A stretch of 64,000 bases of DNA from Gibbula magus (Eukaryota > Mollusca > Gastropoda > Trochida > Trochidae). Below the pieces are notes generated by a model. The model did no database searches. It saw only the letters and a list, made by a program, of their open reading frames with translations, and had not been told where the DNA came from. Shown one piece after another: positions 1 through 11,196 of this stretch. Numbering within the stretch: the first letter of the stretch is position 1; the number at the start of each line of letters is the position of its first letter. The stretch is taken from assembly GCA_936450465.1 (NCBI GenBank), contig OW388299.1, positions 37,397,548-37,461,547 on the forward strand, in the 5' to 3' direction. The position numbers were made by a program, and so were the translations under genes.

Positions 1-265
1 ATATATAAGTAATTTGTGTATGTATGGTGGTGATGTACGTTACCTGGCCAAATAATTATTATGAGTAATTATGTATGTATGAATGCGAAGTTACCTGGCC
101 AAATAAATAGCATATGTAAGTAATTATGTATGTATGAATGAGAAGTTACCTGGCCAAATAAATATCATATAAGAGTATTTTTTTTATGTATACAGGTGAA
201 GTACGTTATCTGGCACACAGTATTTATAAATATCATATATGAGTAGTTTTGTATGTATGAAGATG
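1..265. repeat. minisatellite, about 52 bp unit
   Basis: Four to five diverged head-to-tail units, each starting TTACCTGGCCAAATAA (later TTATCTGGCA, then TTATTTCGCA) and carrying an internal TATGTATGTATGAATG. Units become more diverged to the right, and the array continues off the left edge. Confidence 0.8.
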
Positions 266-1559
266 AGGACGTTATTTCGCAAAAAAGAAAAGAATGATTC
301 CACACAAAAATATTAAAGTATGTAGCATTTCCCTCCATGCAGATGACACCTTTCATCTCTGTTCCGTATAATGAAATCCACGTTTATCAGTATCAAACAA
401 AATATTAATTTAATTGAAATTAAATGTCATTTCAAACTTAATACCTGCAAACTATTGATGTTAAATTCAATTAATTTAATTTAATACTATATATCTTAAT
501 TGATGTTTTAATATATCGATTTTGAACGTGATAACTATCAGCTTTGTATTTCGATCTCCTATCAACAAAATCATTTCATCCCTCATAATAATTATCGTAG
601 TAAAGATATCAAATTATATCATTCAAATTATTAAAATCTCAATTACAACAAACTGGCTCCAAGTTAGAAAAATAGAACTTAAGAAAAAAAATCATGTTCA
701 TTTTAATTTCGATTTCATAAAAATTTTAATCGATTTCACTCATGCGATGACTCAGTGTTATGTATATATGGGACTTCATGGCAACGTTCTTAAGCATTTT
801 ACATCGAATTTCAATCCCGGAGATGCAGTAGAACGCCTTTATCATCATTAATCTTTAGCCTTGCAATTTTTCAGCCTCTTTGTAAACGACACACGCGGGG
901 CTAGAACACGCTGTTACAATTAGTTTTCACGAAAGTGTTACGCGAAGTTGACACATTTGACAACATTGTCAATTTTTTAAATAAATGAATCAAGACAAAA
1001 TATCACATTTGTTACGATATCCATTTGTAAATTACAAACATGTCAATCAAAATATATTGTTTTGTAATTGAACGCGGGTTCAAATCTACTCTGGTACAAA
1101 AACCCCTTTAAATTAATTTCATCCTCTGTGTTTGTTTACTTTTGTGATTACAAAGTTTGTATTTTATGTCCTTCCCTTTATGATTTAGAGTATTGATGAA
1201 ATAATATATAGGAAAATGGACATAAAAAGTATTCGTTGTTTGTTATTGCTTAACTTAAAAAAAATAATATCATGAAATTTATATGAAAAAATTATGCAAA
1301 CGAACTGTCATTATTTTACTATTGACGGTGAGAAAATAACTCTAGTTGTTTAGTTTACTTAAGCCATTTAAATAGTCCAAAAATCATTCAAGTGAAAACT
1401 ATGCAAAAGTCCTCGAATTTATTAGTTTTACCCGAATAACATAATATTATGATAGAAGTAATTAAGCATACATTAGGATATATTCTTTAGGATATGTAAA
1501 CTTTGTCATAATACATTTATTACTCAACCGTGTCGAGATCACTCATTAGATAACAATAA
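266..1559. other. AT-rich intergenic DNA, no gene seen
   Basis: No coding exon, RNA gene or clear repeat recognised. The 109-codon open frame at 522-851 is rich in I, N, K and F as expected of AT-rich non-coding DNA and has no recognisable domain. Confidence 0.5.
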
Positions 1560-1880
1560 GTTGGTTACACACATGTGTGATACCACCGCGGGCTGCCGTA
1601 ACGTCATAATAGGCGCGTGACGTCATAGTCGTTTTTGGTGGACGTCACAATGTTAGCCGCGCGACTGCAATAACGGGTGACCTATTTGCAAGTGAGCGTC
1701 ACTAAAAAGCATTTTCTTGCAATTCAGCGCTATTCACATCATTGAGTAATAAATAAAATACTAAACTCGGTCCCTTTTGGTAACTCGTGAATGGCATCGG
1801 TATTTAACTCGCTTTCGCTCGTTAAAATACCAAACCATTCACTCGTTTCATAAACATGTTATCAAACGGGACATCGTTTA
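1560..1880 (+). repeat. hairpin repeat with CRE-like sites (family H, divergent copy)
   Basis: The left half is GC-rich and contains several CGTCA/TGACGTCA-like octamers. The right half is a long hairpin: arms near ATACTAAACTCGGTCCCTTT and AAACGGGACATCGTTTAGTAT, with the loop TCGCTTTCGCTCG. The architecture matches the copies at 13.4, 51.3 and 63.2 kb, although the arm sequences differ, so this may be a related subfamily. Confidence 0.6.
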
Positions 1881-2472
1881 GTATTCTATATATATATAGC
1901 TAATTCCTTTTCTGCATATATATTAATATGAATCAGATAATAATTTGATTAAATGAAAAATACATTTTGTTCGTCTTCATTTTCTTTACATTTTCTCTTT
2001 TATTCATCAAATGATCATTATGTCGAGTATATGTCTATTTCACTAATAACGAATTATCTTGTTTTGTTCGGTGCATGGAGGATATAATAAAAATATCCTC
2101 GAAAATGTCTTTTACAAGACATATACCTACTTGCCTTTACGACAAATGACGTATAATTACTTACAGTTGATGTCATTTGAATACAATTACAAATAATGAA
2201 CAAAGGAAATGGCATTTGAGATTCGTTTATCAGAGGAAGGTGTCCACAGTCATCATTGCATTGGGATATAACTGTTAGGTATGAAGAATGATTCATTTTC
2301 AAGTTTCATGCCACAGGCCCATAGAACATACATATGATACAAAATTCATACACTTATTTAAAACAATAAATATTACATCACTTATTGTTCAAAGACTCTC
2401 GCAGTTTAAAAGCATGAAAAAGATATTCTGAGAGTTGTGTAACAGTATGTTTACATTTAGAAGACATTATAT
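1881..2472. other. intergenic, no feature seen
   Basis: AT-rich sequence with no supported gene, RNA or repeat. Confidence 0.5.
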
Positions 2473-2790
2473 TTACAAATTTGTCATATGATGGATTGAC
2501 ATATATTGACAATATTTATTTATAAACTTAAGTTTCAAATTTGAATAAGTATTATAAATTAAAACAAAATGATAATCGTTTTCAATACAATCAAGACCTA
2601 TTCGTTGACACTGTGGGCATAATCTTTTGGCTTTTTCGATATTATTATGACGTCCAGTTTCAATCATTAATCTATGGCAACTGCATCGGAATCTTGTTAG
2701 AGTTTCTCTGAAGGCCTTGCTATCAATGTAATGAAGGTAAACTGTTAGGTATACTTGACATGTAAAGCTGCATCCCGAAAGTACGTTCAT
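2473..2790 (-). mobile_element. LINE remnant, 3' end of reverse-transcriptase ORF
   Basis: The minus-strand translation reads like the C-terminal tail of LINE ORF2: TRFRCSCHRLMIETGRH, then a C-x-x-C pair (LCPQC), then CIENDYHFVLIYNTYSNLK. This follows the usual order of a zinc-knuckle-like cysteine pair followed by an ExEYHFLLxCPxY motif. The same signature occurs at about 4.28 kb. Only the tail is left; no polymerase core remains. It is a 5'-truncated, dead copy. Confidence 0.7.
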
Positions 2791-3410
2791 CTAATTGTGT
2801 ATCTTAGTGCTAAATGTCATGTAAAATGGCTGACATTGTAACTTCAATATAATTACATCACATGCGATGACAATGAATCATCATATATCCCTGAGTAACA
2901 TAATCATTATCAGGCGTATCGTGTGATCGTTATGTCAGGGAAGCGTGTATGTGAACTTTAGCATCATGAAAACGACAGAAGGGGTCATATTTTGAAAATT
3001 CAAATTTCGATAATTTTCGAATTAAATTTTCATATCGATTAAATGAGAACAAATGCATCACAAATACGCTGAATGAGTATATATAAGAGGAAATACATGA
3101 TGTATCTTAGACCCAGTGGATAGTTCACAGAAGAAATAAAAACTGTACTTTTGAAAAGTTTGACCCCTGCATGCATGGTCACTTAAAAAAGTGTCTCAAC
3201 TGTAATTGTTTACTATGAGGTATTAAACTAGATTTTTTATGGAACACTCAACTGTCTTCTTGTTAATCGAAAATGCAAAATGATCCGTCCAGTTTTTGCG
3301 TTCAAACAATCATTCAAAGTCATCCAAATTTGAATGATATTTGCACTGAAATACACAACTTTGGGTGAACAAACTTTCGGGATGCATCTGTCGATATGGA
3401 TAATCTCGGT
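2791..3410. other. intergenic, no feature seen
   Basis: No gene or clear repeat found. The stretch is AT-rich and scattered short open frames have no recognisable content. Confidence 0.45.
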
Positions 3411-3411
3411 C

Positions 3412-3525
3412 TAGTGTCTTCTGGTGTGAAATATATCAACATGAGTTGATAATAGTTTGACGAAACTTATTAGAATATTTTGTATTATCATCTCGTGTTG
3501 ATGATAATTTGATATCAGAAGTATG
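3412..3525. repeat. palindromic repeat (family P), diverged copy
   Basis: The left arm has GTGTCTTCTG followed by AAATATATCAACATGAGTTG; the right arm has CTCGTGTTGATGATAATTTG followed by ATATCAGAAG. The same family appears in cleaner form inside a PSMD7 intron at 47463-47577. Confidence 0.6.
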
Positions 3526-3559
3526 TATATCCCATTAGTCTCCCACAATTATTTACTAT

Positions 3560-3915
3560 TTTCAATGAAACATGTTCATTTCTTTTAACATCGCCACCTG
3601 TCAGTGCGGTGATGTCATAGCAATTTGACGTCATTAAGTATATGACGTCACATACTTATGTAGCCATCAAGTTATTGACACAATAGCTGGTTTGCATTCA
3701 TATATTACTGTACTTGATTCTGTCAAATCATTGTGATGTCATTTAGTTGATGTCAGGACATTATGCGAAACTCTCAAAACAACATCTCTATAGAAATATA
3801 TATATGCTATAGTGCCTATGCTCTCGATATCACCAGTGGAACACGTTTTGGATGGTATTTTAATCAGGTCTTTGAAGGGCATTTAGAAGTGGCGCACATA
3901 AGAACACGAGGATTT
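3560..3915. other. intergenic, no gene seen
   Basis: Contains a few GACGTCA-like octamers between 3600 and 3660 but no supported coding or RNA feature. Confidence 0.4.
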
Positions 3916-4655
3916 TCTGGATAACAACTTCTTTAATGTGAAAATACACGACGTTAAGGAGTATGGGTGAGTATACCATTTTTAAAATGTTTTATTCACA
4001 ACAGGTTTTAATCACATGTGGTATGAGCAGAACGTTGAATTTCCTACAACCTTTGTAAGTTCAATCACGCAAAGACTTAAATATAAATAACAATAGATCT
4101 GGCTTAACAAACTTTCTCTTTCCACTTAATGTGATTACTATTCAATTCTTAAACCAAACATTTATACCGAGTTTTATCTATCATATACGATTTTAGAGTA
4201 AGTTTATCATGTTTCCGATGCTCGTAACATGACTTGTGGATTGAAAAAGGCAGATATTTTAAAAAATAAAGAGAAGATAGACTATGTAAATCATGTAATA
4301 TCAATGTCCCAGAAAACGAATATCATTTTTTGCTTGTGTGTCCATTGTACAATGAATTACGCAGAAAACATCTTAAAGAATTGTATTATGTCCATCTATC
4401 TACATACAAATTCAAGTCGTTATTAAATTGTACTAATCGTAATGTAATTCAGAATGTACATATACTACACAATGAAATTGAGAAAAGAGCCATAACAGAT
4501 AACCGTAATATATATTTACTTGTATTAACGTGTACCTTTGCATATGTACTATAGGCCTGTGGCCTTTAAGTATTGAATAAAGATTGATTGATTGAATTTG
4601 GGGTGAGTATATGTATACTCCAAAACATTAAAGAAGTTGTTATCCAGAAAATCTT
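3916..4655. mobile_element. inverted Penelope-type ends enclosing a LINE tail
   Basis: The left end contains GGATAACAACTTCTTTAATG (about 3920), and the right end contains its near-exact reverse complement CATTAAAGAAGTTGTTATCC (about 4630). These are the 3'-side sequences also found with hammerhead cores at 11.1 and 26.5 kb. Both copies here have lost the ribozyme core. Between them lies a LINE 3' end. Confidence 0.65.
4170..4592 (+). mobile_element. LINE remnant with 3' tail
   Basis: In one plus-strand frame about 4287-4495 reads CKSCNINVPENEYHFLLVCP and continues LYNELRRKHLKE. This is the C-x-x-C plus EYHFLLxCPLY signature at the end of LINE ORF2. The ORF ends near the 3' tail GGCCTGTGGCCTTTAAGTAT, AATAAAGATTGATTGATTGA. 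Tandem GATT at the end is typical of a short-repeat-terminated LINE. Everything upstream in the element is missing. Confidence 0.75.
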
Positions 4656-5147
4656 CCCGCTCTTAGTATTTTAATGCCGTTGGAATTGTTGAATTTCTTT
4701 TTAAATGTGAATAAAAGTGTCTATTTTCCCATCTTTATATTCTATATCATAATATACTTTGAGACATTTTTTAAGAGATTCTGTCAAAAGTTGATAATAA
4801 TTGTACTCTGTAACCCCATACTATAGTATCAATCTTTGTTATAAAAGTTGAGTTCCCAAAGGTCTCTCCAAAACGCTGTATTCACACAAGTTGTAGCATA
4901 TTACCGATTCACTTATGCCCAAACTTTTAGCTTTATGATGCTTGACCATATAACATGTGAATAAGGACATATCTTATATTCAAACGTCTTATTATCTCTC
5001 CCATCTGTTGTCAATGTCTAGGAAGTTATGTCATGTTCACCAGACAATATATATATATATTTCGACGAGTTATATTTGACAGAATATTTCTCATTTTTTC
5101 CGTCGAAATTGTAAAATTTAGACTTAACTAACATAGACTTACAAAAT
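4656..5147. other. intergenic, no gene seen
   Basis: No supported feature. A short TA-repeat is present near 5048-5060. Confidence 0.4.
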
Positions 5148-6050
5148 CATATTCGACAATTCTGTGTCCAAATTGTGCCAAAAGTCTTGCTACGTCTTCA
5201 ATATGTTAAGGACATGTTTACTGGACGATATAATTTTATAAGAATGTTTTAAAGAGGTGCTAAAGCTGGGCTCAATTAACGCATTTTCATAAATCAATTA
5301 ACTACATATCTGTATATGTAATTGGCTTTACTAAGGCCTTTTATCAGAATAAATATGTATACGACTTCATCAAAATGAGCTTCCCGTTCATTTTTACCAT
5401 TCATATGACGAAATATGCATTCAAATCGTTTTCTATAATAAAATATGTCACATATAGGCGATATTTTACTATTCCTCATTCTCTTTCCAAAGGGGTTAAC
5501 CCTTCAGACTTCTGATTGTAATATGGATACCCTTTCTCGCTACAAGGGTATTTTGCTGGAAACTAGATTTGACCCCCATAGAACAGAGGTTACAATAGAA
5601 CATCTGAAGGAAGTAATCGCTATGGGAATTGGATTATGATGAAGGAATTATAAGTTCCAACACGAATCTTCATCTTTTGTGATTTCCATTTGTCCATCAA
5701 ATATGGTATGTATGCCTTCATAGGTCCGTGGAGGTATGAGATATCTGTGAATATAATCATAGGAACGCCATATTAACCAATCCTGCTCCATGACTGTGTA
5801 AAATTAAGAGCCTTTAATACAGTCTAGATATCTTTATTTAGCAAGTCTAGATAAACTAAATACACATATGGAACTAAAATTATTAAAAATATATAATCAA
5901 AAGGATTAAGGTACAGTAATTAAAAAAATTCCATAGACTAAATTTTAGTCTACAAATAAACAAACGGGTTGTATACTTCCTCAAGTGTGTTTAGTGTAAG
6001 GAAGAATAACAAATAAGTGTCAGAAAATATTGACTAACCATAATGATAAT
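5148..6050. repeat. dispersed repeat, direct copy of 7356-9960 segment
   Basis: Sequence at 5148-5292 (ATATTCGACAATTCTGTG, GACATGTTTACTGGACGA, CTCAATTAACGCATTTTCA) is matched at 7356-7390 plus 7756-7842. Sequence at 5636-5790 and 5965-6050 is matched at 9540-9690 and 9872-9960, for example TTCCAACACGA, TTGTCCATCA and TCTGTGAATA. The two copies are in the same orientation and well diverged, so this is either an old local duplication or two copies of one dispersed element. Confidence 0.55.
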
Positions 6051-6090
6051 TATCACATTTACTTTCATAAATTATGAAAGTTGCTTATAG

Positions 6091-6418
6091 CACAGGTGAA
6101 GTTTAGCGCAAATATGTTGCGCAACAGAAATGAACGACCAGTTTTCCCTATGCGCGAACGAAGTGAGCAAAGGTTGGCAACGTATTTCTCTCGACTCGAA
6201 TCGAAATAATTTTCAACTGACAAAATTCATTGTCCCAAAAATTCAAACTCGACACCCATTTGAACACAGGGTCGAGCTCTCTTAATCCCAACCCCATATG
6301 CTACATTTACTCACATAAAACATATACAATTAATTATTTTAAGCGCCAAGAGAGGCTTCTAAATTCGTTCTTCGGCACCATTCTCACTCGCAAACTTCCG
6401 ATATACGGAGCGAATGAA
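6091..6418 (+). repeat. left arm of long inverted repeat
   Basis: This 328-bp arm starts CACAGGTGAAGTTTAGCGCA and ends CGGAGCGAATGAA. It is about 95% identical by eye to the reverse complement of 7013-7340. The spacer between arms is about 594 bp. I see no transposase in arms or spacer, so a non-autonomous foldback element or local inverted duplication is the simplest reading. Confidence 0.85.
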
Positions 6419-7012
6419 AAGGAATATTTTACATTAAGAAGAATTATAATATAACCCCATTTTGCATTAAACTTTTAAATCTTTATTTATGGGATGTTTT
6501 GTCGTATTCCCTGATTTTTTTAGAAGTTTAAAAGACGTTTATCGAAATATTGAAAACCAAGGGAAATAACTCTGTAATTAGCAGTGCAACTTTTCGATAG
6601 ATTGGGTATTTGAGCGTCTGTAGAGATCGAGTAATTTCGGAGTTTTTGAACATTTTTCGATATTCAATCGCTGATGTTAGATTTGTACTTTTCAGACTCG
6701 ATTGATTATTTATTATTGTATCTTTTAATAATATCGTTGGTTCTTAGCACTTAGTTGTCAGATTCAGAGAGGTATTGTAGCCACATATCCTTGTAGCCTT
6801 AAGGTGCATTTCAAGCAACAGTGTTCGTCATGCACATTAGAAATTTTAATAACTGTCTAGAAATATGATGATAAAACCATTTTATTATAATTGTGCAATA
6901 TAGTATTTGTTTTATGATACAGAAATAATTTTTTTTAGTTTGCTCTATAAACTATTTAAAGTGAAAAAGGTCGTGTCGTACTAACAGTATTAGGAGTTAA
7001 TTCCCCTGGTAA
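6419..7012. other. spacer of inverted repeat, no gene seen
   Basis: AT-rich spacer between the two foldback arms. No open frame with recognisable content. Confidence 0.6.
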
Positions 7013-7340
7013 TTCATTCGCTCCGTATAACGGAAGTTTGCGAGTGAGAATGGTGCCGAAGAACGAATTTAGAAGCCTCTCTGGGCGCTTAAAATAATTA
7101 ATTGTATATGTTTTACGTGAGTAAATGTAACATATGGGGTTGGGATTAAGAGAGCTCGACCCTGTGTTCAAATCGGTGTCGAGTTTGAATTTTTGGGACA
7201 ATGAATTTTGTCAGTTGAAAATTATTTCGATTCGAGTCGAGAGAAATACGTTGCCAACCTTTGCTCACTTCGTTCGCACATAGGGAAAACTGGTCGTTCA
7301 TCTCTGTTGCGCAACATATTTGCGCTAAACTTCACCTGTG
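7013..7340 (-). repeat. right arm of long inverted repeat
   Basis: Reverse-complement partner of 6091-6418. The open frames that run through both arms (81 codons here) arise from the shared sequence and carry no recognisable domain. Confidence 0.85.
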
Positions 7341-7394
7341 CTTATAGACACCAGTTACTTACACAATCGTATTCGACAGTTGTGCCAATATTCC

Positions 7395-7753
7395 TGGGAC
7401 GGTAGCACGTTTTTTACAAATTTTATTTTTTTGAATTTCTCATTTACAATGATAGTTTCTGTCAGTTATATTTACTTTAAAGGGTAAAGCATCTTATTAC
7501 ACAAACCAATTATCCTTAGTGGTAATAACGGTGTTGCGTATAAAGCACAAATTGCATGGCGGCCATTTTAATTTGAACACATTTAATCATTTTGAATTAC
7601 AAAAACGAATCCCATGGCTTTACCGAACCATGTACGCTAATTTTTTAAACTTTATTTTCCGAAGAGAGAATTTCGTTTTACTATTGTTGACATTATTTTT
7701 CAAATACATTTCATCAAGTTATTTGTGCGAAAATACATGCTACTTCACCTTTA
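7395..7753. mobile_element. MITE family A, copy 1
   Basis: About 359 bp. The left end is GGTAGCACGTTTTTTACA and the right end ATGCTACTTCACCTTT, decayed versions of the family ends AAGGCGCTGTAGCACG and CGTGCTACAGCGCCTT. The interior shares GTGTTGCGTATAAAG, GCATGGCGGCCATTTTA and CCCATGGCTTTAC with the copies at 24.1, 32.7 and 59.5 kb. It interrupts the dispersed repeat that is intact at 5148-5292, giving a nested order of insertion. The 115-codon open frame across it is not a gene. Confidence 0.85.
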
Positions 7754-7844
7754 ATGACATGTTTACTGGACGAGATGATGTTAATAAGAAATTTCAAAGA
7801 GATGTCCACGCTTGGCTCAGCCAATTAACGTATTCTCACCTTGC

Positions 7845-9535
7845 AATTTCGTTCCCGGGGAACTAATGATAGTTAAGATAAAGATATGTTTGTTTCGTTT
7901 ATTTAAACCATTTTAAAAACATACCTTAAAGTTTTTGGTATTCTTTCAATAGACAGCAAACGTTTCAAAACGTTAATGGCTATAGAATTATTTTTTTCAA
8001 ATTCAGATTTCCGAAAAAACGATTTCCGAAATGACGAATGACGTTAACCTTTATTTAACGAGTTTTAACAGACAGTTAACAGTGAACAGATAAATATCCG
8101 CATATTAACAACGTTTTGGAATTAACAAAGATATTTATAATTAAAAAATCGCATTAAATCACAACGGGTATGTCGTTAAAACAGGAAGTTGTTTGTCTAA
8201 TGAGACATTAGAAATTGATTATATATTTCTTACTTCAAAATGGTGTTATTATCGATCCATAATATGAATCACAATTCATAACGAAGAAATTACTTTTAAC
8301 AAATAGACACATATTTTAAAATATAAAGGCCACTGATAAAGACTATCATAAATCTTAATTTTAAAAAGTTTTTTGGTGTGGTTGTTTTCGCTGTTTGATG
8401 ACGATTTTGGTATGCCAACCCACATTTTCACTTGTTCAAATGGTCAGGATTAAAACTAGGATTGTTATATCTTATACAATTGTTATTTACTTATCAAAAA
8501 TATAATTCTTGTAACATTAATTTCATGCACATATCGTTTTAGTCTTATGAAATACCAAATCGATATTTCCACTTTCAGTCCAATTGTAACTGTGAATTAT
8601 ATTAAAACAATGTAAAAAGATAATACAAGAAAAACTCAAAAACGTTCCCACTTCATTAAAATCATCAAAATTATCAAAATAACATTCTCATTGCCCTGCT
8701 CTTACGCTTGATCATTGCTATAGCTCGTTCTTCTTTCAGTACTAGGCCAAGGGAGGTAACTCTAAAAACACTTCATTATTGTAAGTTAGTTCGGCATCTA
8801 GTGTTTCTATATCGATTTCTGCAAACTGACAATAACTTCACATACAACTGCGGCCATTTTGAACCAATGGTGAAATGAATATTTTTTTTGTAAATTGATT
8901 GAGAAATTATAAATGCGATGTTGAATAAAATGCATTTGGTCAGAGTACCAACCCGCACATCATTAAGAAAGAAATGACCATTAATATTTTGATAACAATT
9001 AAGATGGGATAAATTCGAGTCGATAGGCGAGATCAGTATATAAGAATGCAGACGTAACATCGTTCCCTAATACGCCATGTTTTTTTCTTTCTGTCTCTTA
9101 AATAACTCATTACGGAATGGTAGATATAGAAGTGACGAAGAGCGGATGTCATTTTAATATATATTGTATAATTTTATTGATAAACCTCATACATTATTTA
9201 ACAAACAGTTTCATAAATGTGTTTTCTAATTTATTGACTTCCCCGCATACTGTTTCATACACATGTTCTCCCGTAACTCGTCCAGCGGTCATATCCACAC
9301 GTCTTTACACAGTACCAAGGACATTGTCAGAATAAGAGTTCATCGATAAGAAGGCGTTCTTCTCGTTACATTCATAGACGTAGGAACATTTCATATATCA
9401 CATAAAAAAGAATATTGCTGTAGTTTCGCAAATGAATTGAATACAGTTCGTATGTTTGTGTATGTGCTACACAAGAAGGTTTTCTACATGTGGTCATTTT
9501 CACTCTATAACCATAGTTTAGGTGCTTACACGTTA
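7845..9535. other. intergenic, no gene seen
   Basis: No exon, RNA or strong repeat recognised. The 94-codon minus-strand frame at 8776-9060 has no recognisable domain. Confidence 0.45.
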
Positions 9536-9960
9536 TCGTTCATATGATGAAGAGTAAGCATATATTCCAACACGATTGTTTTTCACGATAAAGAAGAAAA
9601 TCTTCATCTTCCACTTGTCCATCACATATGTTGTGTACATGGGTCCCCGGTGGCATGATCTATCTGTGAATACAAGCATTGTAACGTCATATAATACAAG
9701 CATTGTACGTCATATAATACAATCATTGTAACGTCATATAATATATATATACAAAATTCAGTTCCAACTTGTCAAACCCTCAGGTCTCATATAGAAAAAT
9801 ACAATTGTCGAAGAAATCACAAGATGTATTCATAATTCAGTATATATATATATATAATAGAACGCATATATATATGGTTGTATACTCCCCAGGAAGTTCA
9901 TTGTAAGGAAGAGTAATAAGCAAGCGTCAGTAATAACTGACTTAACATGACAATGATGAA
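9536..9960. repeat. second copy of the 5.6-6.05 kb repeat
   Basis: Matches 5636-6050 in order and orientation (ATGATGAAG, TTCCAACACGATTG, CTTGTCCATCACATATG, TCTGTGAATA, GTTGTATACT, GTAAGGAAGAGTAA). Confidence 0.55.
9677..9742. repeat. short tandem repeat, 22-25 bp, three units
   Basis: Three units of CATTGTAACGTCATATAATA with small length changes. It lies inside the dispersed repeat copy and is absent from the equivalent place near 5770, so it expanded after the copies separated. Confidence 0.8.
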
Positions 9961-10224
9961 TGTAAATTATATCTCAATAAAATAAAATTAAATTTAAATT
10001 TAAATTTTACTCAAACCAGACCGTTCATAAATTCAATATGCTCATGTCAATTGACAATCAAGATGTTGTACAAAACATAGCCATTTATATAAACAGTGCA
10101 ATGAATCTTAGAGATTCCCTCCTTTGTCAATAATAACTTATTATCTGCTTATTTATTATTTATTATGTAAAATATCCTATATTATACATTATACGTTGTC
10201 GTTTATACACATACATGTATTGCT
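9961..10224. other. low-complexity AT-rich DNA
   Basis: Includes the A/T run AAATTTAAATTTAAATTT near 9993. No gene. Confidence 0.5.
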
Positions 10225-10290
10225 CTGTTGAGCCAAAATGTAGCCTGGGCCTATGGCCTCCACTACGAAATGAACAAAGATTGATTGACA
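10225..10290 (+). mobile_element. LINE 3' tail fragment
   Basis: GGGCCTATGGCCTCCACTAC followed by GAAATGAACAAAGATTGATT matches the 3' tail of the LINE copy at 4550-4592. Only the tail is recognisable. Confidence 0.6.
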
Positions 10291-11114
10291 TCTCAATGTT
10301 AACAACACATAAAGTAAATTATATATTGATATTAACAACACATAAACAGTATAAATGTAAATAGTTTATGTAATAATAAGTTACTGCGTCTTAATATGAC
10401 TGAATCATATCAGTTTATTTGACTGTGAGAATTCGTTCATTCATTTATCAAATGATGCATACGCACCAACGTTGAAGCTGGACATGTCACTCGTATAAAG
10501 AGATTCATTAATATTTTTCAACAAGAAATGACCGTGGTTTGCTCCAATCAGAAACGAAAGCTTCCTAAGAACTTTTATATTTTGGGTACATGCTTATTGA
10601 TAATGGAACAAGTATATAATACAAAACGGCGTGTAGTTTCAGAACTAAGACATCGTAAGCCTCGTTCTATTATGAATTCTACTTCTAAATGTTCTTTTAA
10701 TCCCTGAAGTCCAACGCATATGTCCCCAGCGAAAACTAAACAAGATGTTTGTTAATGTACACAAATTATGTCTTTCTCGCTGTATTTAACGCACAACGCA
10801 CAATTCAAGTACACAATTTAAACAAAGTTGTTTATATGCGTTATTTTGAACAATCAATTAACCTCTGATAAAATGATGATATGAATAATAACACACCGCC
10901 GACATCTTGGACAAGCAAAACATAACAACATCTATATTCGTTTAAATGCTTATGTATGTTTGAAGCGCAAGTAACCCTAACAGATTCTTACCCATATAAT
11001 CATAACCTTGATTCGGGTAACGATCAATTTACACCAAAATGTGATACAGTAAGATAATAACCCACATTCATGTTCGCATTCAACTAACTAATGTAACATA
11101 AGAGACAAGATTAA
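10291..11114. other. intergenic, no feature seen
   Basis: AT-rich, with no supported gene or repeat. Confidence 0.45.
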
Positions 11115-11196
11115 CTGGATAACAACTTCTGTGTAGTGAACATACACGACGTTTCGGAGTATATGCTTACTCTTCCATCAGGAGGAATGTGGGGTA
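11115..11196 (-). mobile_element. Penelope-type end with degenerate hammerhead ribozyme
   Basis: On the minus strand the order is CTGATGG (11175-11181), a stem AAGAGTA / TACTCC, then GAAAC (11151-11155), GTC and GTG. It ends in the shared tail AGAAGTTGTTATCC. Compared with the hammerhead consensus CUGAUGA, the last core base is G instead of A and the first stem II pair is broken. GAAAC-GUC is intact, so this is probably an inactive copy. Minimal hammerheads in the flanking repeats of Penelope-like elements are known. Confidence 0.7.

Noticed and set aside
1..265. CRISPR-like array (regular repeats and spacers)
   Set aside because: Units are contiguous and diverged without unique spacers, and the genome is eukaryotic; it is a minisatellite.
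522..851. 109-codon plus-strand open frame
   Set aside because: Composition is that of AT-rich non-coding DNA (I, N, K, F, S), with no splice context or domain.
6230..6454. Similar predicted peptides at 6230-6454 and 6956-7201, possible paralogous genes
   Set aside because: The similarity comes from the inverted-repeat arms. Both frames end differently once outside the arms and show no coding constraint.
7519..7866. 115-codon plus-strand open frame
   Set aside because: Runs through MITE family A and the repeat it interrupts. Other copies of the MITE do not preserve the frame.
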